From NCBI GenBank assembly GCA_028289325.1, contig JANQQN010000445.1, forward strand, positions 1-38,346: a DNA stretch of 38,346 nucleotides, read 5' to 3'. This document shows, one piece after another, positions 16,747 to 25,950 of this stretch. The translations under genes and the position numbers were made by a program. This DNA comes from Myxococcota bacterium. Its GTDB lineage: Bacteria > Myxococcota > Kuafuiibacteriia > Kuafuiibacteriales > Kuafuiibacteriaceae. Numbering within the stretch: the stretch's first letter is position 1; each line of letters opens with the position of its first letter. The notes beneath the pieces were generated by a model. The model worked only from the letters and a program-made list of their open reading frames with translations, was not told the origin of the DNA and searched no databases.

Positions 16747-17934
16747 CTAGAGTAGGCGATCCAAGAGCTCGCCAACGGCTCGCTCGTGCGCGTCCTTGGA
16801 GAATCGCTGGCGTACGACCTCGCCGTTCTTGAGCGTGATTTGCTCTGGCTGCGCCAAAAGCTCGCGTATGCGGTTCAACCAAGCGTCCGCGCCGTAGCCC
16901 GAAACAAGATACCGCGGGTCGGCCACTGTTTCCGGTAGACCACCCGTGTTGGCGACGGCGACGGGTCTGTCGGCGGCTTGCGCTTCCATCGACACGCGTC
17001 CGAAGGGCTCAGGCCACTTCGACGGCACGATCCAGACCCGAGCCGACGCGAACATTCGGTCACGGTCACTGGCCCACCCCATGATCTCGACATTGGGCGG
17101 CGCCGGCGCTCGCGGTCGGGAGCCGAAGATTCGAAACGTCAGGTCAGGCGCCAGTCGCGCGAGCGCCATCACCAGGGCGGGATTTTTGTCCGCCGTACGC
17201 ATGACGAAGCCGACGGTGTTCGCCGGTGAGGCCGCCGGTGGGCTCACCGGCTGGACATCGCAGAGTTGAGGGACCACGACGATGCGGTTCGGGGAGATCT
17301 TCAGGCGGAGCCGCAGTTGCTCGGCCATGTATTCGCTGTTCGCACTTACGACCTCGGCCTGCCGGATATGGTGGGTATCGGAGAAGTGACGAACGATGGC
17401 CTGCTTGGCAAGCGAGATTCTCGTGGACCAGGTGACCCCTGGCGCGAGGGCGCCGAAGTTTTCGAAGGCCTGCACGATCACCCCGCTCGGCGCGGGACCG
17501 ATCAGCATCGGGTCGACGGCACAGACGGTCGAGGTGGTGGCGAGAACGGCGGCGGGCGGCCCGTGGCGTTCGAGGGCGGCCCGCACTTGTCGACGTACGT
17601 AAGGAAGCCACCCCCGCACCAGGCCGAGCTTTCTCAGCCCGCAAGGCGGTCGAGCATCACACGTCAGGTCCGGATGAGTCGGGTCGGGCTCGGGCGGGTC
17701 AAATCCATCGAGGGTCAGCAGCTTAACAGGCATTCGCCGACTGAGGACCCGAAGGACGTGCTCGTTGCTCAGCGTTCCCCCAGTGCCGCCGGCCGCGCCT
17801 TGAGGCCGATAGGTTTCGATGACCGCCAGGAGGTAGCCGTGCTGCTTCTTTCGGCCAGGTCCGGGAGCTGAGCCTCGAGGACGATTCGCCGACGACGATG
17901 AAGCGTTGGCCTCCACGGCTCCCGCAATAGGCAC
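16747..17934 (-). CDS. Family 4 (GT-B) glycosyltransferase
   Basis: A protein of up to 395 residues. The first 30 residues (rich in Ala, Ser, Pro and Gly) are atypical; the family fold begins at GYLLAVIETYRPQGAAGGTG (33-52). The donor domain shows VGFVMRTADKNPALVMA (241-257) and an intact EX7E motif EPFGRVSME (E309, E317) followed by ADRPVAVANTGGLPE. The start is GTG 17934, the only reasonable in-frame start before residue 68, but without a strong Shine-Dalgarno, so the N-terminus is uncertain. The gene lies 54 bp after the upstream GT4 and 11 bp before the pyruvyltransferase, consistent with one operon. The sugar specificity is unknown. Confidence 0.82.
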   Translation of the reverse strand: MPIAGAVEANASSSSANRPRGSAPGPGRKKQHGYLLAVIETYRPQGAAGGTGGTLSNEHVLRVLSRRMPVKLLTLDGFDPPEPDPTHPDLTCDARPPCGLRKLGLVRGWLPYVRRQVRAALERHGPPAAVLATTSTVCAVDPMLIGPAPSGVIVQAFENFGALAPGVTWSTRISLAKQAIVRHFSDTHHIRQAEVVSANSEYMAEQLRLRLKISPNRIVVVPQLCDVQPVSPPAASPANTVGFVMRTADKNPALVMALARLAPDLTFRIFGSRPRAPAPPNVEIMGWASDRDRMFASARVWIVPSKWPEPFGRVSMEAQAADRPVAVANTGGLPETVADPRYLVSGYGADAWLNRIRELLAQPEQITLKNGEVVRQRFSKDAHERAVGELLDRLL

Positions 17935-17988
17935 ATCTCGGCACGCAAAGGAATGCGGGGATGTCGGGAACGCTCAAAATGGGAGGGC

Positions 17989-19233
17989 TCAAACCGGAGC
18001 CGAAACTCGGCGGATATCGCCGGCGGGGCTGGGCGTCGGTTTGCCGAGCAACTGCGCATAGACGCGGCGATACGCCGCCACCCCATCGTCGACCGAAAAG
18101 ATGCGCCGCGCAGCATCCACACACCTCGAGCGGGTGGCGGGATCGTCGACGAGCGCCAGCAAGCGATCCGTATCACGATTGAGGCTCGGCTCGGAGAAAC
18201 CGGATAGGGCAACACCGACGCGATTGTTCTCGACGATCGACCGGGTGTCACCGCCGCCATCGTTGGTGACGCACGGTACGCCGCAGCCGAGGTACTCGGC
18301 CAACTTGGTCGGCGCGCGCGCGATGGCCGAATAGCACGGTTTAACGACCGCCGCGCCCACGTGCATCCGCGCGATATGCCGGGGCACATCTTCGTGATCC
18401 GCGGCGACGAGCTCCACGGCGCTGGGCACGATGCCCGCCCGAGCAACCGCCGCCCGGATCTGGTCGTGTTCGTTTCGGTTGACGATGAGCAGCTGCGCAT
18501 CGGGGCGACGGCGCCTGATAGCGGTGAAGAAGGAGAGCGTTTCGTCAAACAGGTACCAGCCCGCAGCGGAGCCCACGTACCCGAATACGAACGGGTGAGG
18601 AGGAGGTGGTGGTGCCGGAGCGAATCGTTCGAGATTCGCGCAGGTGGGAATGACCGAGATCGGCGGCACACGTCCGGCCAGGAACGGCAGACGTTCGATT
18701 TGCGGTACCGACGCATGGGTGAGTGTGACGACGTGGTCCGCGGCGCTAAAGAAACGCTCCTCGAAACGCTTCGTCGCTCGATACAGCCGACCTGACTTTG
18801 GCCACATCCCGCTGTCCGCCCGCTCGTCGGGCCAAAAGCCTCTGATGTCGAACAAGAGCTTGATGTTGGTCAGGCGCCTGATCGGCAGCGCCATCAAGGC
18901 AGGGACATAGGACCGGACATGGATGATCTTGGCGTTGTGCTGAAACGCGAGCCGAAGGGCAACCGCCGTCCCGATGACGGTGTCGAAGGCCGTCGCTGGG
19001 GCGGTCGGGGTCTTGTGATACGCCAGCGGCATCCATGAGATCCCGGCCTTATTCAAGCGGCGATGCATGGCGTCCATACGATCGCGAGACTCGCGATCGG
19101 CTTTCTTCTCAAATGAAATGAGATGGAAGCTGTAGTCGGCCGCCAGCGGCTCTAGGTAACCGAGGACCTGGCTTTGGCCGAGAGGGGTGAGCAAGCCATC
19201 GTAGGTGATGTAAATGACCGATTCTCGCCGCAT
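17989..19233 (-). CDS. Family 4 (GT-B) glycosyltransferase
   Basis: A 414-residue GT-B enzyme beginning SVIYITYDGLLTPLGQSQVL, a start typical of a GT4 subgroup in EPS loci. Midway are IKLLFDIRGFWPDERADSG and VVTLTHASVPQIERLP; the donor domain has FVFGYVGSAAGWYLFDE and KPCYSAIARAPTKLAEYLGC, with the second catalytic Glu in KLAEYLG. It would add a sugar to the lipid-linked unit. I chose ATG 19233 (MRRESVIYI) over an in-frame start at 19269 because conservation begins here. It is first in the minus unit continuing with the second GT4 and the pyruvyltransferase, and is divergent from the methyltransferase at 19404. Confidence 0.88.
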   Translation of the reverse strand: MRRESVIYITYDGLLTPLGQSQVLGYLEPLAADYSFHLISFEKKADRESRDRMDAMHRRLNKAGISWMPLAYHKTPTAPATAFDTVIGTAVALRLAFQHNAKIIHVRSYVPALMALPIRRLTNIKLLFDIRGFWPDERADSGMWPKSGRLYRATKRFEERFFSAADHVVTLTHASVPQIERLPFLAGRVPPISVIPTCANLERFAPAPPPPPHPFVFGYVGSAAGWYLFDETLSFFTAIRRRRPDAQLLIVNRNEHDQIRAAVARAGIVPSAVELVAADHEDVPRHIARMHVGAAVVKPCYSAIARAPTKLAEYLGCGVPCVTNDGGGDTRSIVENNRVGVALSGFSEPSLNRDTDRLLALVDDPATRSRCVDAARRIFSVDDGVAAYRRVYAQLLGKPTPSPAGDIRRVSAPV

Positions 19234-19278
19234 CGTTCCGCTATCGCTCGATCGTTGAGCGCCCCCCATAGCCTAGAC

Positions 19279-19407
19279 ATGTCCCGGCGAGCCGCCCACA
19301 TGCTCGGGCCGCTCGTTGTGCCACGGCTGCACTGGGCGTTCAATCCCGATGCAGTTTGCCGTCAAGAGCCGACCCGATTTGCCAACATGTTCGATGAGTG
19401 CGTATGA
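19279..19407 (+). CDS. Possible small ORF, 42 residues, coupled to the methyltransferase
   Basis: An ATG at 19279 opens 42 codons rich in Arg, Pro and Phe, starting MSRRAAHMLG. Its TGA stop (19405-19407) overlaps the ATG of the following methyltransferase in an ATGA junction. That spacing is typical of translational coupling and could mean a leader peptide. No Shine-Dalgarno is obvious and I recognise no family, so chance is at least as likely in GC-rich DNA. Confidence 0.2.
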   Translation: MSRRAAHMLGPLVVPRLHWAFNPDAVCRQEPTRFANMFDECV

Positions 19408-20399
19408 CCGCCGCAGTCATGCGCGAAGAGCTCCTTGAAGTCCTGGCCGAGCCTAAGACGGGCGCTCCTCTGGCGCTCGAGGTCCAACGACACGACGGTG
19501 ACCAGATCATTGAAGGGCACCTTACCTCGAGCGCCACGGACCGGCGCTATCCCATCGTGCGCGGAATTCCGCGATTCGCCGGTGACGACAACTATGCAGC
19601 CTCGTTTGGCGAACAGTGGAACGACTTTCGAGAAACACAGCTCGATAGCGTGACGGGCCATCCAGCGTCGGAGAACCGGTTTCGGAACGAAACGGGCTGG
19701 CAAGACGAGCAGCTCGCAGACCGATGGGTGTTGGATGCTGGATGTGGTGCGGGACGGTTCGCCGAGATCGCGGCGCGCTCGGGCGCGAAACTCGTGGGGC
19801 TAGACTACTCGAACGCCGTCGACGCTGCGGCGCGTACCCTTCGGGCATATCCCAGCGCGCACCTGGTGCAAGGCAGCGTCCTCGAACCTCCATTCAAGCC
19901 GGGCGTATTCGACTACGCGTATTGCATCGGGGTCATTCAGCACACGCCGGATCCTGAGCTCGCCGTTGAACAGGTTGTACGCTGCGTGAAGCCGGATGGG
20001 CGCTTCGCAATGACCATCTACGCACGGCGTCCGTGGACCAAGCTGAACGCGAAGTACGTCATTCGACCCATCACCAAGAAGATGCCGCGTCCGGTCTTGC
20101 GCCGAATGATCAAGGCATCCATGCCCATCCTGTTTCCGGTCACGGACCGCCTGTTTCGACTGCCGGTCGTGGGCAAGGTTGCGCGATTCACCATTCCGGT
20201 CGCCAACTACGTTGACCGCGAAGATCTAACCCGCGAGCAGCGCTACGAGGAGTGCGTGCTCGATACCATCGATATGTTATCTCCGACCTACGACAGTCCT
20301 ATGACATGGGGCGAGGTGGAATCCGTCTTGCGCCAAACGGCCGCGAAGGCGTGGCGATTTAACTCCCGGGTCCCGGTCAACGTCATCGGGACCCGCTGA
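19404..20399 (+). CDS. Class I SAM methyltransferase with Trm112-like N-terminus
   Basis: A 331-residue protein. The first 60 residues (REELLEVLAEPKTGAPLAL, then RRYPIVRGIPRFAG) form a Trm112-like leader without the zinc cysteines. The catalytic domain follows: VLDAGCGAGRFAE (about 109-121), LVGLDYS and FDYAYCIGVIQHTPDPE. The C-terminal 120 residues are basic and carry TKKMPRPVLRRMIKASMP, a region that in relatives may bind membrane or glycolipid. It probably methylates a glycan intermediate. The start is ATG 19404; GTG 19398 or ATG 19419 are possible. Its stop lies 14 bp from the stop of the convergent flippase gene, with no room for a separate terminator. Confidence 0.83.
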   Translation: MTAAVMREELLEVLAEPKTGAPLALEVQRHDGDQIIEGHLTSSATDRRYPIVRGIPRFAGDDNYAASFGEQWNDFRETQLDSVTGHPASENRFRNETGWQDEQLADRWVLDAGCGAGRFAEIAARSGAKLVGLDYSNAVDAAARTLRAYPSAHLVQGSVLEPPFKPGVFDYAYCIGVIQHTPDPELAVEQVVRCVKPDGRFAMTIYARRPWTKLNAKYVIRPITKKMPRPVLRRMIKASMPILFPVTDRLFRLPVVGKVARFTIPVANYVDREDLTREQRYEECVLDTIDMLSPTYDSPMTWGEVESVLRQTAAKAWRFNSRVPVNVIGTR

Positions 20400-20413
20400 A
20401 CGGCTCTGTACGG

Positions 20414-21736
20414 TTACGACGCGGCGTCTTGCGTCGCGACATGCGGATGGCCGCCTGCATCTCGGCGCTGCTCGGCGACCAAGCGACTAAACATGATTCC
20501 CATGAATAGGCTGTAGAATAGGTGGTACGTGGAGGTACCGACCGCGAATCCCAGAACTCCAAACCAGAAGAAGCCCGCGAGCTTGAAGACCATGCCGATC
20601 GAGAAGCAGACGGCGGCGAGGACCGCGGCCGTTCGGGTCATCTCGAGGGCGTGAAAGCTCATCGCAACTACCGATGCGGCGCCGACGCCCCAATGGATGC
20701 CGGTTAGCGCGACGGCGATCTGCCAAAGGTCGCGTACGTTCTCGTCGGTGACGCCCCCGTGACCTACAAGAAGGCGCAAACTGGGGTAGCCGAATAGTAC
20801 CAAGAAGATGAGGCCGGTGGTTGCGAAGAGCGCCAGCCCTCGGCGGACCCGACCCATCGACTTCAGCAGCGCATCGATGCGCCCTTCCTTGGCGAGCAGA
20901 CCAAAGTGGGGCGCGTGCGGAATGACCGCCGATTTGTGAACGATGTTGAGGACCGCGTTGTGCATCGTGAGAGCAAGGTTGTAAAGTGAGATTGCACCCG
21001 CTGGCGCCAAAGACAGGACGAAGCTGTCGAGCACGCCTTCGCTATTGCGATAGGCCTGAGAAATCCAAAGGGGAATGGACCGCTTGACGAGCGTCTGGGC
21101 GCCGGTACCGCGAAGGCGTAAGCGAGGTCGAACGCTAGAAAGTGGCAGGGTCAACGCGAGCCGCATGACGTGCCGACCGGTAAAGAGCCAAGCCACGCCC
21201 TCTACGCCATACTCTGTGGCCACCGGATAGATCGTGGCCGTCATCAATGTCGCCGCGACGACCTGGCCAAGCTCGCCGCCGACGATGCGACCCCGCGCCA
21301 GCAGAGACGCCCATGCGATGTTCTGCCCCGTCTGTGCGGCGGCTCCGATCAAGTGAATCCTGGCCAAACGAACGACCAAGGCGTTGTCTTCACCAACGAA
21401 GCCCGGGAGGATGACTTGCGTCCAGGCCGGCGCCGTCCAAGCGAGCAGAGCCATCGTGGGCACGGTGACGAGCATCGCGGTCAGCATGACCGCCGACGCC
21501 AGCGATCTGCGCTCGTCCTCGTCGAGCCCCCCCAGCTTGGGAAGCAGGATGGCGGCGAGCGGATTGGAGAAGATGAGCGCAAGCACTTGAGGCAGCGCGA
21601 TAGCCGCGTACAGCGCGTCGGTGTCTCGACCAACGCCCAGGACGAACAGAACCATCCAATTGCCGACGAAAGCAACGACGAGCTGAATCGCGGCCAACCC
21701 TGCGACAAGGGTCGTCCTTCGGGGCGACATGTTCAT
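20414..21736 (-). CDS. MOP-superfamily lipid flippase (MurJ/Wzx-like)
   Basis: A 440-residue polytopic membrane protein with about 12-14 predicted helices from the N-terminal TTLVAGLAAIQLVVAFVG onward. Segments such as GRDTDALYAAIALPQVL and NPLAAILLPKLG resemble the start of MurJ/MviN proteins, which move lipid-linked sugars across the inner membrane. In a locus with WecA and a Wzy-candidate it most likely flips the undecaprenyl-PP repeat unit (Wzx role). Typical MurJ proteins are about 500-520 residues; this one is shorter. It is the last gene of the five-gene minus operon, starting 36 bp after the upstream stop. Substrate assignment comes from context. Confidence 0.75.
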   Translation of the reverse strand: MNMSPRRTTLVAGLAAIQLVVAFVGNWMVLFVLGVGRDTDALYAAIALPQVLALIFSNPLAAILLPKLGGLDEDERRSLASAVMLTAMLVTVPTMALLAWTAPAWTQVILPGFVGEDNALVVRLARIHLIGAAAQTGQNIAWASLLARGRIVGGELGQVVAATLMTATIYPVATEYGVEGVAWLFTGRHVMRLALTLPLSSVRPRLRLRGTGAQTLVKRSIPLWISQAYRNSEGVLDSFVLSLAPAGAISLYNLALTMHNAVLNIVHKSAVIPHAPHFGLLAKEGRIDALLKSMGRVRRGLALFATTGLIFLVLFGYPSLRLLVGHGGVTDENVRDLWQIAVALTGIHWGVGAASVVAMSFHALEMTRTAAVLAAVCFSIGMVFKLAGFFWFGVLGFAVGTSTYHLFYSLFMGIMFSRLVAEQRRDAGGHPHVATQDAAS

Positions 21737-21772
21737 CTTGGTTTTGGCTGCGGACGAAATTGATAACGCCCG

Positions 21773-23197
21773 TCATCCCGCACTTGGCCCCTCCGCTACC
21801 GCTCCTGTCGTCACGGGCAATGCAGGCGCTGCCTCGGGCGCGCGGCCGCTCAAACGTTGGTTTCGAAAAGCCCTCACGAGCGCGCTTGCTGCGAAGATGA
21901 TGAATACGGGTAGGATCTGAGCCCGATGGCGATAGGCGGTCCCGCCGTTGCCCGAAACGAGCCCGTAGCCCAATGTGATGAGCATCGTGGTGAAGATCAT
22001 TCCCGCCGCGTCTTGAAGATACCGACGCAAACTGAAGACCAGCTCCCGCGACGCATAGTAGAGAAGGACGTACCACACGATGCTCTCGGGCACGGTCATC
22101 GCCTGCAAAGCCGATGACACTGTCCACGGGAAAGGGAGGGACAGGAAGTATAAAGTGCCCACCGGCAGGTAAGCGATCGCGCTAGCGAGCGTTCGCGTAT
22201 CGACGTCGTCGCCATAAGCTGAACCGCCGTAGGCCAAGTCGTGTCTCATCTTGTCCGTTTCCTTCAGGGTCTCCGTAGAAACGAGCTCGAAACCGATACC
22301 GAGCGCATCGCCATAAATACGGAGAAACAGGACCATGACGAGGAGCGCGAACAGCGCATACGGAACGTGTCGCAGCCTTACCACCACCAGCGATGTCATG
22401 CCGCCGACGACCAGCAGAGGGACGAGATAACCCCGGATAATGGACATCCAGCAGATACACATCACCAGGAGCACGGTACTGGTGACATTGAAGCTCCGAC
22501 GCATTCGAAACAGAGCTAGGTGGAACAACGCGATCACCAGGAGCGACCACGCCTCACGAATATTCATGCTGGTCCACAGCACGAGCGATGGAAACAGCGC
22601 GATCATAATGAAGCTCAGACGAGCCACCCGCGGTCCATGAAGCTCCTGGGCCAGCTGCGCAAAAACGAACGCGGCCGCCAATCCCGTAAAGCTGTTGATG
22701 AAGCTCATCGTGATGCGGTTCTCGTCAAAGACCGCGTAGGCCGCCGCGTTCAGGATCGAGTAGAACGGAATGGTGCCATCTTCTCCAAACAACTGGTCGA
22801 CGCCCAGCGATTGCCCCATCCAGTCCTCGTAGACGACGTGACCGGTCATCGACCAGTACACTGCGTCCGGTGCGAATGCGCGCCACATCGGGGACAGATT
22901 GAGGATGGGGACGATGATGAGTCGGAGGAGAACGGCGGCCATCAACCAACCACCGATACTCGAGGAAAAGTGCACACCAACGGGTTCGACGACCGAATGT
23001 CGAGGGACGGGCGTAACTCCCGGGACACCTAAATGTGCCACCTGAATCGCTCGGCCGACGACGACGACCATGACAACAACGACGACGAACGAAAAAACGC
23101 CATAGGCGCCGAACACGAATCCGAGTGAGGCCGCCACGGCAACGGCAGCGACACCAAGTCGGTCACTTAGGCGCCTAAGGGGCAGCTCCATGGTCAT
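21773..23197 (-). CDS. Polytopic membrane protein, candidate Wzy polymerase or GT-C enzyme
   Basis: A 474-residue integral membrane protein with roughly 11-13 hydrophobic segments. A soluble loop between early helices contains VYWSMTGHVVYEDWMG, and a helix reads RLSFIMIALFPSLVLWTSM followed by NIREAW, patterns seen in GT-C glycosyltransferases and in uncharacterised membrane proteins of EPS loci. A late conserved-looking segment is AYRHRAQILPVFIIF. No other gene in the window could be the O-antigen/EPS polymerase, so Wzy is my preferred role, but no family signature proves it. It starts 8 bp after the WecA stop and lies in the operon barrel, GT4, WecA, this protein, flippase. Confidence 0.6.
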   Translation of the reverse strand: MTMELPLRRLSDRLGVAAVAVAASLGFVFGAYGVFSFVVVVVMVVVVGRAIQVAHLGVPGVTPVPRHSVVEPVGVHFSSSIGGWLMAAVLLRLIIVPILNLSPMWRAFAPDAVYWSMTGHVVYEDWMGQSLGVDQLFGEDGTIPFYSILNAAAYAVFDENRITMSFINSFTGLAAAFVFAQLAQELHGPRVARLSFIMIALFPSLVLWTSMNIREAWSLLVIALFHLALFRMRRSFNVTSTVLLVMCICWMSIIRGYLVPLLVVGGMTSLVVVRLRHVPYALFALLVMVLFLRIYGDALGIGFELVSTETLKETDKMRHDLAYGGSAYGDDVDTRTLASAIAYLPVGTLYFLSLPFPWTVSSALQAMTVPESIVWYVLLYYASRELVFSLRRYLQDAAGMIFTTMLITLGYGLVSGNGGTAYRHRAQILPVFIIFAASALVRAFRNQRLSGRAPEAAPALPVTTGAVAEGPSAG

Positions 23198-23205
23198 CCA
23201 TCACG

Positions 23206-24744
23206 CTACACCGACTTGAGCTCCGCGGTCACCTGGGGCGCGCGCGGCAAAGTCAAGACCCGGTTGTCTTGCGTACCGCCGCGCTGAAGATGTTGGACCC
23301 AAAAATCGATTACGGCATCGCGGATCAGCTCCAGGCCGACCTCCGCCTCCAGAGAGCGATTGCCCCGATCCGGGCGAAGAACGCACAGCTCACCAAAGTG
23401 GTCTTCCCCTTCTTTCAGGTCGAGCGAGCCACGCCGGTCCTTCGGGAGCATGGCGTCTCGCAGACGCCACATGCCTCTATCCCGCCGCCGCCACATGAGG
23501 ACCTGCTCCCGCCGTTCTTTGGCGTCGTTTAATGGTTCGGACCACGTCAACTGAATCTCGTCGCAGCCGAGCTCGCTCAGGACCTCCACGGTGGCCCGCC
23601 ATGCCATGTCGACATCGTTGGCGCCGCGGACTCTACGGGCGCCGATACGGATGAGGTCCCGGGTCGCACCGGACATGCCCGTCGGCTTGTGGACGACACC
23701 CGGAATACGGGTCACGCCAACCCGACGAACCAGCAGGAACACCACGGCAGCTACGGAAGACAGAACGATCGTCCGCCGAGTGAGGTCGCTGTCGAGCAGC
23801 GCCAACGCGCCCAGCGCAAAGATGCCGCACACCGTATAGAGCGTCACCACCGCGTCGCGATGCGATAGCCCCAGGGCCATGAGGCGGTGGTGGACGTGCT
23901 CGGCGTCCGCGCGGAAAGGACTCTGCCCCCGCGCCAATCTTCGAACGAAGGACAGCGTCGTATCGAGGATCGGCAGGCCCAGCGCGATGACGGGAATCAC
24001 AAGAGCCACCGCCGTCGCCGCCTTGACCTGCGTCCACAGTGACGCCGTAGCCAAGATGAACCCTAGGAACATCGAGCCGGAATCCCCCAAGAAGATCTTG
24101 GCGGGATTGAAATTGAAGAACAGAAAACCAACCAATGCACCCTGCAGGCACGCCATCAAGACGCACAGCAGGACGAGGTTATCGACGAATGCGACACCGA
24201 ACAGGACGATGCTAGCAAACAGCGCCGTGCCTGAAGCTAACCCGTCGAGCCCATCGATCAGGTTGAGCGCGTTGACGACGCCTACTACCCACACTAGCGT
24301 GAACGGCAAGGAGAGCGCCCCGAGCTCGAAGGCCTCACCAAAAGGGTTGCCCAACAGCTCGATCCGAAACCCGGACCACCACATCCCCACCGCGACCAAG
24401 ACTTGCACGCTGAGCTTGAGCTTTGCCGTCGCTCCGTGGAGGTCATCGTACAACCCCAGCATCACGATAGCCGTCGCGCCCAGACACAACGCACAGAACA
24501 TCCAGCTGTCGGCGTAGAATAGGCCGGAGATTCGGTTCGTGTAGATCGCGAGCCCAAACAAGGGAGCGAAGAAGGCGGTGACGACGGCGACGCCACCTAC
24601 GCGAGGAATCGGACGAGAGTGGATTTTTCGACCGCCAACCGGGTCATCGTACCACCGTCGTGCGTGAGCGAGCCGAGTGAGCAAAGGCGTCACTGACAGT
24701 GCTACGACCATCGACAGCAAGAAGGCGGCTGGGTACGTTAACAT
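23206..24744 (-). CDS. WecA/MraY-family initiating phosphoglycosyltransferase with C-terminal extension
   Basis: A 512-residue protein. Residues 1-340 are the polytopic PNPT core of WecA/MraY: LYDDLHG (99-104), NALNLIDGLDGLASG (158-172), FNFNPAKIFLGDSGS (210-224) and DAEHVHHRLMALG (280-292). It transfers a HexNAc-1-phosphate from a UDP-sugar to undecaprenyl phosphate and so starts the lipid-linked repeat unit; UDP-GlcNAc is the usual donor. Residues about 345-512 are a soluble extension not found in E. coli WecA (about 367 residues). Its pattern of beta strands (EIQLTW, FGELCVL) and a last helix is GAF-like by eye. It overlaps the upstream GT4 by seven bases. Confidence 0.9.
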   Translation of the reverse strand: MLTYPAAFLLSMVVALSVTPLLTRLAHARRWYDDPVGGRKIHSRPIPRVGGVAVVTAFFAPLFGLAIYTNRISGLFYADSWMFCALCLGATAIVMLGLYDDLHGATAKLKLSVQVLVAVGMWWSGFRIELLGNPFGEAFELGALSLPFTLVWVVGVVNALNLIDGLDGLASGTALFASIVLFGVAFVDNLVLLCVLMACLQGALVGFLFFNFNPAKIFLGDSGSMFLGFILATASLWTQVKAATAVALVIPVIALGLPILDTTLSFVRRLARGQSPFRADAEHVHHRLMALGLSHRDAVVTLYTVCGIFALGALALLDSDLTRRTIVLSSVAAVVFLLVRRVGVTRIPGVVHKPTGMSGATRDLIRIGARRVRGANDVDMAWRATVEVLSELGCDEIQLTWSEPLNDAKERREQVLMWRRRDRGMWRLRDAMLPKDRRGSLDLKEGEDHFGELCVLRPDRGNRSLEAEVGLELIRDAVIDFWVQHLQRGGTQDNRVLTLPRAPQVTAELKSV

Positions 24745-25943
24745 GCAGTAACTTCCTTGGTGAGCTTCGCGGACCCTCTAACACCGAGCTTTCGTGCGAT
24801 CAGTTCGTCGTACAGGGCAGTAACGTCCCGAATCAATCGATGGTGCGAGAACTTCGCGCCAACCGCGCGCCGATCGCTGTCGGAAACAACTTTCGGCGCC
24901 CGAAGACGAATCTCCAGCGCTTCCGCAATGCTCTCCACTCGGCCTGGCTCAACCAAGGTACCGGTCGCGTCCGATACGATGTCTTCCACACCACCGACGC
25001 GGGTCGCTACGACCTGTACACCTGATGCGAGGGCCTCAATCACCGCGACGGGCGTCCCCTCGTTGTCGCTCGTCAGCGCGACTAAGTCTGCGTCTCGATA
25101 AAGAACGTCTTGGTCCTCGCGCCATCCCAGGAAATGAACCTTATCCGCAATAGGCCTTGCGATGGCCTCCAACCGGGCTCGTTCGTCTGGTGAACCGTTA
25201 CCCGCGATGGCGAGATGGGCAGAGACGCCCCTGGCAACAACCCGCGCGAAGGCCTCGATCAGCAAGTCGAATCGTTTGATCAGCACGAGCCGACCTACCG
25301 CTAGAACAAGTTGAGTTTCGGGCCCTAGTCCAAGCTCGGCACGAAGGGCTCCGCGTTGCCCGCGCTCGACGGCGAGAAAGCGGTCGAGCTCCAGTCCCAA
25401 TGGAAGCACCCGGACCTTGTCTTCGGGGGCGATTCGGTACTTCTCGACCAGGTCATGCCGTTGCTGCCGCGACAGCGAAAGCACGACGTCGGTTCGCGAG
25501 GCCAGCAGGCGCTCGGCGTGGATGAACGCGCGAGTCTTCCGAGGACTGAAGTAGCCATCGAAGATATGGCCGTGAAACGTATGAACGACAATGGGAACCT
25601 GACACATGACCGCCGCCAATCGGCCCACGGCGCCGGCTTTGGCGGTGTGAGTGTGAACGACGGTCGGTCTTATGACACGCAAACGGCGCACCAGGTGCGC
25701 CACGGCGCGAAAATCCTGGATCGGACGAACCGGCCGTCGCATCTGCGGCAAAAGCTGGACGTCCACGCCGCGCTGACGCGCGAACGGAGCCATCGATGAC
25801 TCCCCGTCTTCGAGACTTCCCCCGATAAGTGTGGTGTCGTAGCGCGAGCCTTCGCGATGGGAGAGCGCTTGCGTAAGAATGATCGAGTGGAGGGCCGGCC
25901 CACCAACGCAGATTCGGCTCTGGATTCGAACGACGCGAGTCAC
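24738..25943 (-). CDS. Family 4 (GT-B) glycosyltransferase
   Basis: A 401-residue GT4 enzyme. The acceptor domain has ICVGGPALHSIILTQAL near the start, then VVHTHTAKAGAVGRLAA and VVHTFHGHIFDGYFS; the donor domain has VLAVGRLVLIKRFDLLIEAF and the EX7E motif EGTPVAVIE (E295, E303), followed by ALASGVQVVATRVGG. I chose GTG 25943, which follows the barrel gene's TGA stop by seven bases and has GAGG in between; an in-frame ATG at 26045 would overlap that gene by 95 bases. It overlaps the WecA-type gene by seven bases, so it may add the second sugar right after initiation. The donor is unknown. Confidence 0.88.
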   Translation of the reverse strand: MTRVVRIQSRICVGGPALHSIILTQALSHREGSRYDTTLIGGSLEDGESSMAPFARQRGVDVQLLPQMRRPVRPIQDFRAVAHLVRRLRVIRPTVVHTHTAKAGAVGRLAAVMCQVPIVVHTFHGHIFDGYFSPRKTRAFIHAERLLASRTDVVLSLSRQQRHDLVEKYRIAPEDKVRVLPLGLELDRFLAVERGQRGALRAELGLGPETQLVLAVGRLVLIKRFDLLIEAFARVVARGVSAHLAIAGNGSPDERARLEAIARPIADKVHFLGWREDQDVLYRDADLVALTSDNEGTPVAVIEALASGVQVVATRVGGVEDIVSDATGTLVEPGRVESIAEALEIRLRAPKVVSDSDRRAVGAKFSHHRLIRDVTALYDELIARKLGVRGSAKLTKEVTAC

Positions 25944-25950
25944 CTCGACC

